The notes under the pieces are model-generated. The model ran no database searches. It saw nothing but the letters and a program-made list of their open reading frames with translations, and was not told where the DNA came from. DNA of 64,000 nt from G963662985 sp963662985 (GTDB lineage Bacteria > Chloroflexota > Anaerolineae > Anaerolineales > UBA11579): the NCBI GenBank assembly GCA_963662985.1, contig OY760067.1, positions 1,426,001 through 1,490,000 on the forward strand, given 5' to 3'. The position numbers and the translations under genes are program-made. Positions 1 through 7,221 of this stretch are shown here, piece after piece; the first letter of the stretch is position 1; every line of letters begins with the position of its first letter.

Positions 1-789
1 TTCAGCGCAATGATCATTGATACTGCTGGTCGCTCTCAATTAGATGATGCTATGATGCGCGAATTACGCGACATCGCAGGTGCCACACAACCAATTGAAA
101 CTTTGCTCGTTGTAGATAGTATGATTGGGCAAGAAGCGGTCAATGTCGCCCAAGGTTTTTCCAAAGCGGTCGATATCACCGGTTTGATCCTTACAAAAAT
201 AGATGGGGATGCACGTGGCGGGGCTGCAATTTCATTGCGAGCTGTTACAGGTGTGCCCATTAAATATTTAGGTGTTGGCGAAGGTCTCACTGCACTCGAA
301 GTGTTTGATCCCACCCGCGTTGCTTCACGCATCTTGGGTATGGGAGATGTGATTGGTTTGATCGAAAAAGCTGAATCAGCTCTCGATGCAAAAAACGCAG
401 AAGAACAAGCAGAAAAAATGCTCTCTGGCGATTTTACCCTTGAGGATTTTGCATCTCAACTTCGACAGGTGCGCAGCATGGGCCCCATTGGGCAGTTGCT
501 CGATATGATGCCCAATATGCCTGGCAACCAACGTCTCAGTCAAAACATAGATAATGAAGCTGCTGAAAAAATGATTAAAAAAACAGAAGCAATCATCAGT
601 TCCATGACAGTTGCTGAGCGTCAACGCCCGAAAAAGATTATCACTGCAAGTCGCAAACGACGTATTGCAACTGGTTCTGGCACCACTCAAGATGATGTCA
701 ACCGTGTTCTTAAGCAATATTACGACATGCAAAAGATGATGAAAAGAATGAAGAAATCAGGCATGCGCGGTTTTCCGGGCATGATGTGA
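1..789 (+). CDS. ffh: Signal recognition particle protein Ffh (5' truncated)
   Basis: C-terminal part of Ffh, the SRP54-type GTPase that binds 4.5S RNA and delivers signal-peptide-bearing ribosomes to the membrane. The frame is open from base 1, so the gene begins outside the window. Visible G-domain motifs are the G3 DTAGR, the G4 TKIDGDARGG and the closing GVGEGLTALEVFDP. The methionine-rich M domain follows, with MGPIGQLLDMMPNM, the PKKI...SRKRRIA RNA-binding helix and a final Met/Lys-rich tail ending GMRGFPGMM. The N domain and P-loop are missing because of the window edge. It precedes rpsP-khpA-rimM in the order common to many bacteria, separated by about 130 bp that holds a promoter. 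Confidence 0.97.
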   Translation, partial: FSAMIIDTAGRSQLDDAMMRELRDIAGATQPIETLLVVDSMIGQEAVNVAQGFSKAVDITGLILTKIDGDARGGAAISLRAVTGVPIKYLGVGEGLTALEVFDPTRVASRILGMGDVIGLIEKAESALDAKNAEEQAEKMLSGDFTLEDFASQLRQVRSMGPIGQLLDMMPNMPGNQRLSQNIDNEAAEKMIKKTEAIISSMTVAERQRPKKIITASRKRRIATGSGTTQDDVNRVLKQYYDMQKMMKRMKKSGMRGFPGMM

Positions 790-873
790 TCGCAAGACAC
801 AAACAGAGATCATAGTTTTTTCGTGTGTACCCCTTCAACACACATCCCCCTCTCTATGATTGACATTATGTCT

Positions 874-881
874 GCTATAAT
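874..881 (+). promoter_or_regulatory. Extended -10 promoter for rpsP operon
   Basis: TGCTATAAT-like extended -10 (TG, one base, TATAAT) lies 36 bp before the rpsP start. No convincing -35 is seen at 17 bp, which fits an extended -10 promoter. It would drive rpsP-khpA-rimM. Confidence 0.5.
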
Positions 882-917
882 ATTGAATACAAATAAAAAA
901 ATTGAAGGAGCCAGTTA

Positions 918-1325
918 ATGGTACGCATTCGTTTACGCCGAGTCGGCAGAAAAGGCCAAACAAGTTTTCGTTTGGTCGCAGCAGATAAAGAAAGCCCCCG
1001 AGATGGTCGCTTTATTGAAGCATTAGGGTCTTATAACCCCCGCACAGAACCCGCAGCAATTCAACTCAACGATGATCGTCTTTTCTATTGGTTGAGCGTG
1101 GGTGCTCAAATGAGCGATTCTGTTGAAAGAGTTGTCAAACAAGTTGGTTTTATGGAACGTTACGAACGTTTCAAAGCTGGTGAAGATGTTGAAAAATTGG
1201 TTCAAGAAGCTCAAGCACTCTATGCTTCCCGTAATGTGGATCCTACAACTCGTCGCCCTGCCCCCGTTGGCAAACCAAAAGCTGTTGAAACAGCAGAAGA
1301 AGCAACCGAAGAAGCTGCTGAATAA
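918..1325 (+). CDS. rpsP: 30S ribosomal protein S16
   Basis: Small-subunit protein S16, which binds 16S rRNA and helps assemble the 30S body. The N-terminal MVRIRLRRVGRKGQ and the GRFIEALGSYNP block are diagnostic. The start has a strong GAAGGAG ribosome site 6 bp upstream. At 135 residues it is longer than the usual 80-90. The extra C-terminal part (about residues 85-135) is charged, rich in Glu, Ala and Thr, and ends in an EEATEEAAE-type tail, an extension of unknown role. It is followed closely by khpA and rimM, so it probably shares their transcript. Confidence 0.96.
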   Translation: MVRIRLRRVGRKGQTSFRLVAADKESPRDGRFIEALGSYNPRTEPAAIQLNDDRLFYWLSVGAQMSDSVERVVKQVGFMERYERFKAGEDVEKLVQEAQALYASRNVDPTTRRPAPVGKPKAVETAEEATEEAAE

Positions 1326-1359
1326 GCAGTAGCCTCATTCGAGTGGGAAGGAAATAACC

Positions 1360-1593
1360 ATGAAAGCTTTGATTGAATACATCGCTCGTTCCTTGGTGGA
1401 TGACCCCACTCAGGTCAATGTCACAGAGTTTAAACGTGGCAATGCTGTAGAGTTAAATTTGGAAGTCGCCAAAGATGATATGGGACGCATTATTGGTAAA
1501 GGTGGCCGTGTGGCCAACTCCATCCGCGTCTTATTGCGTGTTGCTGCTCGTGATGGCAAACGCGCATCCTTGGAAATTGTTGAACCTAACTAA
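1360..1593 (+). CDS. khpA: KH-domain RNA-binding protein KhpA
   Basis: Single-KH-domain protein of 77 residues, the usual size for KhpA (YlqC family). The RNA-binding GxxG loop is seen as IIGKGGRVANSIR at about residues 45-57. KhpA-type proteins bind RNA and, in Firmicutes, act with KhpB in cell-division and envelope control; the role here is inferred from the family. It sits between rpsP and rimM, its standard place. The start follows GGAAGGAAATAACC. Its TAA overlaps the rimM ATG by one base, indicating translational coupling. Confidence 0.93.
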   Translation: MKALIEYIARSLVDDPTQVNVTEFKRGNAVELNLEVAKDDMGRIIGKGGRVANSIRVLLRVAARDGKRASLEIVEPN

Positions 1594-2195
1594 TGGCTGA
1601 GACTTCGAATCGCAGACAAACTGCAGCTCGCAGAAGAGAACAAAATTCAGGCAGTGCTGTGCGCAACACGGCACCGTCTGAATTTTTAGCAATTGGTCGC
1701 CTTCAGAAACCACATGGTCTCAATGGCGAATTGCAAATGGGTCTCATGACTGATTTCCCTGAACGTATCAAAAAAGGTAAAAAAGTCTATATTGGAGAAG
1801 ATCATCAACAGGTCACCATCCAAAACACTCGCCATCATAACGTTGGTCTTCTAGTCACATTTAATGAATTCTCTCATCGAGACGAAGTGGAATATATTCG
1901 CAATTGGTATGTCTACGTACGCATCGATGAACTCCCTAAACTCCCCCGAGGAGAATATTATCAACACCAACTCTATGGCCTTCGAGTCCAAACAGAGGAA
2001 GGCATTGAGCTGGGCACCCTCACAGAAATTATCGAAACCGGTGCGAATAACGTCTACGTTATCACTTCAGATGATAAACCTGATGTACTTATTCCTTCCA
2101 CCCATGAGGTTATCCTCAATATTGATCTCAAAACCCAAACGATTTTGGTTCACCTTCTTCCTGGTCTTCTTCCGGAAGACTTTCCCAAAAATTAA
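1593..2195 (+). CDS. rimM: Ribosome maturation factor RimM
   Basis: RimM assists late 30S maturation and binds S19. The N-terminal RimM domain starts near residue 30 with FLAIGRLQKPHGLNGELQM, and the C-terminal PRC-barrel-like part contains LPRGEYYQHQLYGLRV and a closing LIPSTHEVILNIDLKTQTILVHLLPGL core. The first 25-30 residues are a polar Arg/Gln-rich extension absent from many family members. The annotated ATG overlaps the khpA stop, which supports it, but a later start cannot be excluded. The frequent downstream partners trmD and rplS are absent; a separate promoter and dprA follow. Confidence 0.94.
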   Translation: MAETSNRRQTAARRREQNSGSAVRNTAPSEFLAIGRLQKPHGLNGELQMGLMTDFPERIKKGKKVYIGEDHQQVTIQNTRHHNVGLLVTFNEFSHRDEVEYIRNWYVYVRIDELPKLPRGEYYQHQLYGLRVQTEEGIELGTLTEIIETGANNVYVITSDDKPDVLIPSTHEVILNIDLKTQTILVHLLPGLLPEDFPKN

Positions 2196-2227
2196 TTAAC
2201 CGTTTAGCAAAAATTAAAAAACAAGCC

Positions 2228-2257
2228 TTGACAAACTTAATTTGAATATGGTATTCT
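2228..2257 (+). promoter_or_regulatory. Sigma-70-type promoter for dprA
   Basis: TTGACA at 2228-2233, an 18-bp spacer and TATTCT at 2252-2257. The predicted start leaves a leader of about 90 nt before dprA and separates dprA transcription from rimM. Confidence 0.65.
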
Positions 2258-2355
2258 GGTGTTCGTGAATTCATTCATATTTTAATATTAATGAAGAAAA
2301 CCAATTTTAAAGAGGAAAACAAAATATTTTCAAAAAAACCTCTTTGAAGGAATTG

Positions 2356-3468
2356 ATGGATAATCAGAAAAAATTTTGGGTGGGACTATCTCATGTCAAA
2401 GGGCTAGGACCAGTTCGATTTGAACAATTACTAGACCATTTCGGAGATATAGAAGCCATTTGGCAGGCATCTCCTGCTGTCCTAAGAGAGGTCAGCCTCC
2501 CAGAAAAAGTGATTTCAAACTTCCTCAAGATCAGAGCTAGCCTTGATCTTGACCAAATCCTTTCTGACTATCATTCCAAGAACATTTCTGTTTTGACATG
2601 GCAAGAGGATGACTATCCTCAAAGATTGCGAAACATTCCTGCTTCTCCTCCCGTGCTCTATCTCAATGGCGAGTTAGGCCCAGAAGATCGATGGTCTGTG
2701 GGTGTTGTTGGTACGCGTAAAATTACCCAATATGGGCGTCAAGTGACGGAAGAGATTTGTGGCACTCTCGCAAGCCAAGGCATCACCATTGTCAGTGGCC
2801 TTGCACGTGGCGTAGACACCATCGCTCACAAAGCTGCCCTCGAAGCAGGTGGCAGAACCTTAGCAATTTTAGGTTGCGGTGTAGATCGTATTTATCCCGC
2901 AGAAAATCACGCACTTGCCCATCAAATTGTAAAAAATGGTGCGATGATCAGTGACTATGTGCCTGGAACCCCACCGGATGGCGCAAATTTTCCGCCCCGC
3001 AATCGCATCATCTCCGGGCTAACCATGGCAACGATTGTGATTGAAGCAGGAGAACGTAGTGGAGCACTTATCACTGCCCGCAATGCCATTGAACAAGGAA
3101 AAGACGTTTTTGCAGTGCCTGGTCCCATCTATGCGCCCATGAGCAAAGGCCCTAATCGTCTTATTCAAGAAGGTGCTTTTCCTTTGTTATCAGCAAAAGA
3201 TGTGCTTGATGTCCTCGACCTAGAAATGATTGAACAAAAACAAGAAGTGCAAACGGTTCTTCCCGCAGATGCTTTTGAAGTGACCTTATACGAAGCACTC
3301 AAATACGAACCTTTGCATATAGATGAAATTAAAAACAAAGTCAACATGCCGATCAACAAAGTTTCGGCAACCCTCACCATGATGGAACTCAAAGGGTTGG
3401 TGAAACAGGTTGGTAAAATGCGTTATATGGTTATCAAAGAAATGTCTAGTGGCTATAATGCAAAATAA
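2356..3468 (+). CDS. dprA: DNA processing protein DprA (Smf)
   Basis: DprA loads RecA on incoming single-stranded DNA during natural transformation. The Rossmann-like core has GVVGTRKITQYGR, IVSGLARGVDTIAHKAAL, LAILGCGVDRIYPAEN and FPPRNRIISGL, all family hallmarks. The C-terminal winged helix (DML1-like, last about 65 residues) is present, and a helix-hairpin-helix-like N terminus begins LSHVKGLGPVRFEQLL. I chose ATG 2356 because GAAGGA lies 4 bp upstream; a TTG at 2344 would add four residues. About 370 residues is normal. topA two genes downstream is a common neighbour. Confidence 0.95.
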   Translation: MDNQKKFWVGLSHVKGLGPVRFEQLLDHFGDIEAIWQASPAVLREVSLPEKVISNFLKIRASLDLDQILSDYHSKNISVLTWQEDDYPQRLRNIPASPPVLYLNGELGPEDRWSVGVVGTRKITQYGRQVTEEICGTLASQGITIVSGLARGVDTIAHKAALEAGGRTLAILGCGVDRIYPAENHALAHQIVKNGAMISDYVPGTPPDGANFPPRNRIISGLTMATIVIEAGERSGALITARNAIEQGKDVFAVPGPIYAPMSKGPNRLIQEGAFPLLSAKDVLDVLDLEMIEQKQEVQTVLPADAFEVTLYEALKYEPLHIDEIKNKVNMPINKVSATLTMMELKGLVKQVGKMRYMVIKEMSSGYNAK

Positions 3469-3481
3469 CAAGGAGCTTGAA

Positions 3482-4570
3482 ATGAAAGATTTCTATGCAG
3501 TAATCATGGCAGGCGGAGGTGGCACGCGCTTATGGCCGCTCTCCAGAATTTCACATCCTAAACAAATGCTCAATTTGATTGACGACAATTCCTTATTCCA
3601 AATTGCCTTCAATCGTATGATGGGATTATTGTCCCCTGAACAAATTTTTGTTGTCACCGGGCAAGATCACGCAGAGACATTACAACGTCAAGTCCCCGCC
3701 ATTCCCAAAGAAAATTTCATTTTAGAACCAGAACCTCGCGGAACAGCTTCCGCAATTGGTCTCACCGCAGCCGTGTTGCAAAAACGCAATCCTAACGCCA
3801 CCATGGCGGTCCTCACCGCAGATCATTTTATGAAAGATAATTTGCTCTTCCAACAAATCCTCACCGCTGCCTATCAAGTTGCACAAAAAGGTAGCTTGGT
3901 CACCCTTGGCATCACTCCCGAATTTCCCGCTACTGGTTATGGTTATATCAAACAAGGGCAAGAAGTAGGTGACTATAATGGCTTTCCTACTTATTGTGTA
4001 GATCAATTTGTTGAAAAGCCACCTCTTGAACGTGCGGAACAAATGCTTGCAGATGGCAACTACGCTTGGAATTCTGGCATGTTCATTTGGAAGATTGAAT
4101 CGATTATGCAAGAATTTGCCACTCAAATGCCCACCCTGCATCAAGCGCTTCTTCAATTACAGAGCGCTTATGACACACCTGACTACGCTCAAGCACTTTT
4201 AGATCATTGGATTCCTTTGAGAAATGAAACCATCGACTATGGCATTATGGAAAATGCCAACAACGTGGTTGTCATCCCCGGTAAGGGCTTAGGCTGGAAC
4301 GACGTCGGTAGTTGGGACTCATTTTTCTCTATCATCGAATCCAACGCAGACGGCAACATCGTCCGCGGTCCCGATATTGAAATGGTCGACACCAAGAACT
4401 CTCTTCTTTTCTCTGAAAAAGGCAATCGTCTCTTGGTCACCATTGGTGTAGAAAATATCGCCGTAATCGACACAGACGACGTCATCTTGGTCTGCAACAC
4501 ATCCAGAGCCCAAGATGTCAAAAAAGCGATCAGTATATTGAAAGAAAAAGATAAAGAACAATATCTCTGA
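3482..4570 (+). CDS. manC: Mannose-1-phosphate guanylyltransferase
   Basis: Nucleotidyltransferase making GDP-mannose from GTP and mannose-1-phosphate, a precursor of surface polysaccharide. The signature VIMAGGGGTRLWPLSR with HPKQ follows the start. LTADHFM, GYGYIKQG, FVEKPP and NAWNSGMF-like motifs follow in family order, then the short beta-helix-like C-terminal part. It lacks the fused cupin phosphomannose isomerase domain of long ManC proteins, so it is the short form (362 residues). ATG 3482 has AAGGAGCTTGAA directly upstream; an earlier in-frame ATG would lie inside dprA. It sits between dprA and topA, an unusual insertion in that pair. Confidence 0.9.
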   Translation: MKDFYAVIMAGGGGTRLWPLSRISHPKQMLNLIDDNSLFQIAFNRMMGLLSPEQIFVVTGQDHAETLQRQVPAIPKENFILEPEPRGTASAIGLTAAVLQKRNPNATMAVLTADHFMKDNLLFQQILTAAYQVAQKGSLVTLGITPEFPATGYGYIKQGQEVGDYNGFPTYCVDQFVEKPPLERAEQMLADGNYAWNSGMFIWKIESIMQEFATQMPTLHQALLQLQSAYDTPDYAQALLDHWIPLRNETIDYGIMENANNVVVIPGKGLGWNDVGSWDSFFSIIESNADGNIVRGPDIEMVDTKNSLLFSEKGNRLLVTIGVENIAVIDTDDVILVCNTSRAQDVKKAISILKEKDKEQYL

Positions 4571-4653
4571 TCAACAAAATAGAATAAAAACAATACAACT
4601 AACATAATAAAAAAATAATCATTTATTGAACTTATTTTTGAATGGAGGTTCAC

Positions 4654-7014
4654 GTGCAAGCATATTGTGTAAAATGTAAAGAAAAACGTGAAATGGATAA
4701 CGCTGAAGCTGTTTATACTGCTTCAGGTACACCCGGCACCAAAGGTGTCTGTTCAGTTTGTGGAACCAAAATGTTCCGCATGGGTCGCACAGAAGCCCAC
4801 GATGGGATCGAACCACCAGATAATCCCATCCGAAAATCCAAGAAAAAACCCATCAAACGCGAAGGGAAGCTTGTTATCGTCGAATCTCCTGCCAAGGCAC
4901 GCACCGTTGGTCGTTTCCTTGGGAAAGGCTACACCGTCGAAGCATCTGTCGGTCATGTGCGCGATTTACTCCGCTCCCAGCTCTCAGTGGATGTGGAACA
5001 TAATTTTGAGCCCAAATATCGCGTTCCCAATGAAAAACGCAAGATCGTCAAAGAGCTGCAAGACAAAGCTGCTCGTGCAGAAGAAATCTACCTCGCAACC
5101 GACCCTGATCGTGAAGGAGAAGCTATCGCTTGGCATTTGCTTGAATCTGCTGAGATGGATCCTGCTATCACCAAACGTGTTGTCTTTCATGAAATCACCA
5201 AACCAGCTATTGAAGCCTCTTTTGCCGAACCCGGACAGATCAACATGGACTTGGTTGATGCTCAACAAGCTCGTCGCGTCTTAGATCGCTTGGTTGGTTA
5301 TTCCATCAGCCCCATTCTCTGGCGCAAAGTACGCAACCGCCTCACTGCAGGCCGTGTGCAATCTGTTGCCTTGCGCATCATTGTTGAACGTGAACGTGAG
5401 ATTGAAGAGTTTATCCCCGATGAATACTGGCGCATCTCTGCCGACTTCACCCCAGAAAATCGTCCTAAAGATCAATATCTTGCTAAATTAGCCAAGATTG
5501 ATGGTGAAGACATTAACATCACCAGCAAAGCCGAAGCAGATCCCATCATCACGGATATGGAAAAAGCAGCCTATTTTGTTGATACTGTTAAAAAAGGCAC
5601 TCGCCGCCGTAAAGCATTGGCTCCTTTTACCACCTCCACCATGCAACAAGAAGCCTCTAGCAAACTTTCTTTCACCGCACGCCGCACCATGACCATTGCC
5701 CAACAGCTTTATGAAGGCATTGATATGGGAGATGGTGAACCCGTCGGGTTAATCACTTATATGCGTACCGACTCCGTACATGTGTCTGAACTAGCACAAA
5801 AAGAAGCCCGTGCCTATATTATTGAAACCCATGGTGAAGATTACGTTCCGGAAGAAATTCCAGAATTTAAAACCAAATCCAAAGGTGCTCAAGAAGCACA
5901 TGAAGCCGTTCGTCCCACCTCCACCTTACGTACTCCCAGAGAAATGAAGTCCTTGCTCACCCGCGATCAATATCGTCTTTATCAATTAATTTGGAATCGT
6001 TTTGTTGCTTCTCAAATGAGCCAAGCTGTTTACGAAACCATCTCTGTCACGATCAAATCTGAAACAGACTTGCATGATTATCTTTTGCGTAGCTCAGATT
6101 CCAAATTAATCTTCAAAGGCTATCTTGCTGTTTACGAAGAAACCCTCAATGAAAATGGCAATGGTAGTGAAGAACACAATGGTGTTCCTACCGATTTAGA
6201 ACAAGGACAAAAACAAAATCTGCAAAAGATCAATCCCAGCCAACACTTCACCCAACCACCTGCACGCTTCTCTGAAGCGACTTTGGTACGCCAATTAGAA
6301 GAATATGGCATCGGACGTCCTTCCACTTACGCGCCCATCATCGGTACTTTGCAGCAACGCGGTTATGTCTTCCGTGAAGAAAAACGTCTTTACCCCACCG
6401 ATACTGGAAAATTGGTCAATGATCTTCTTTGCGAGCATTTTCCCAACATTGTGGATGTCACTTTCACCGCTGACATGGAATCTCAACTAGATAAGATTGC
6501 TGAAGGGGACGAAGAATGGCACAAAGTGGTTAGCGAATTTTATGGGCCTTTTGCCGAACAAGTTGAAAAAGCAGAAGAAGCTATGCCTGATGTGCGCCCC
6601 GAACCTGAAAAGGTTGGCAGAGCATGCCCAGATTGTGGCAATGACCTCATCATTCGTTGGGGCCGCTACGGCAAATTTATTGGCTGTAGCACTTATCCTG
6701 AATGTCGCTACACAGAAGCTTGGTTAGAACGCATTAACGTCAAATGTGATCACTGTGAAACAGGGGAAATCGTCGAACGCCGCACCCGCAAAGGGCGTGT
6801 ATTCTACGGTTGTGATCAATACCCAGAATGTGATTTCACTAGCTGGAAGAAACCAGTGGCTCATAAATGTCCTTCTTGTAAAGACGGTATGTTAGTTGAA
6901 TTAAACAAACGCCAATACCAATGTCTTTCTTGTGAAGAGATCGTAGATCAATCTCTATTTGAATCAGAAGATGAAAATATAGACAGCTCAGTCGAACAGA
7001 CTCTGGAAGCGTAG
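4654..7014 (+). CDS. topA: DNA topoisomerase I with N-terminal zinc ribbon
   Basis: Type IA topoisomerase relaxing negative supercoils. The first 55 residues form a two-CxxC zinc ribbon (YCVKC...VCSVCGTKMFRMGR) resembling DUF5679, placed before the usual TOPRIM start KLVIVESPAKARTVGRFLG. The DPDREGEAIAWHL metal site, the active-site tyrosine in LITYMRTDS (about Tyr369), GRPSTYAPII and three C-terminal four-cysteine zinc fingers follow. I prefer GTG 4654 because GGAGG lies 5 bp upstream; an in-frame ATG at 4642 would overlap that ribosome site. A terminator follows. Confidence 0.95.
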   Translation: MQAYCVKCKEKREMDNAEAVYTASGTPGTKGVCSVCGTKMFRMGRTEAHDGIEPPDNPIRKSKKKPIKREGKLVIVESPAKARTVGRFLGKGYTVEASVGHVRDLLRSQLSVDVEHNFEPKYRVPNEKRKIVKELQDKAARAEEIYLATDPDREGEAIAWHLLESAEMDPAITKRVVFHEITKPAIEASFAEPGQINMDLVDAQQARRVLDRLVGYSISPILWRKVRNRLTAGRVQSVALRIIVEREREIEEFIPDEYWRISADFTPENRPKDQYLAKLAKIDGEDINITSKAEADPIITDMEKAAYFVDTVKKGTRRRKALAPFTTSTMQQEASSKLSFTARRTMTIAQQLYEGIDMGDGEPVGLITYMRTDSVHVSELAQKEARAYIIETHGEDYVPEEIPEFKTKSKGAQEAHEAVRPTSTLRTPREMKSLLTRDQYRLYQLIWNRFVASQMSQAVYETISVTIKSETDLHDYLLRSSDSKLIFKGYLAVYEETLNENGNGSEEHNGVPTDLEQGQKQNLQKINPSQHFTQPPARFSEATLVRQLEEYGIGRPSTYAPIIGTLQQRGYVFREEKRLYPTDTGKLVNDLLCEHFPNIVDVTFTADMESQLDKIAEGDEEWHKVVSEFYGPFAEQVEKAEEAMPDVRPEPEKVGRACPDCGNDLIIRWGRYGKFIGCSTYPECRYTEAWLERINVKCDHCETGEIVERRTRKGRVFYGCDQYPECDFTSWKKPVAHKCPSCKDGMLVELNKRQYQCLSCEEIVDQSLFESEDENIDSSVEQTLEA

Positions 7015-7032
7015 AGAATATTTTTTAACAAC

Positions 7033-7062
7033 AAAAGCTGGTGAATTTCACCAGCTTTTTTA
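7033..7062 (+). terminator. Intrinsic terminator after topA
   Basis: Perfect stem AGCTGGTGA/TCACCAGCT with a 3-nt loop, flanked by AAAA and TTTTTT. It can work in both directions between convergent topA and adhE. Confidence 0.85.
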
Positions 7063-7221
7063 TTACTTTCGCTTATTTGTGTCCCAGAAGCTATGTTCAA
7101 ATCAGTCGTATCTCTTACTGCTTCTGGAACACACACAGCGTTGAGAAAGAGTTTTTGAAGAAACGTATTTCAATCGCAAGAAATTTTTGTCCGTTTATTT
7201 CCGAATGAACTACGTGGCTAA

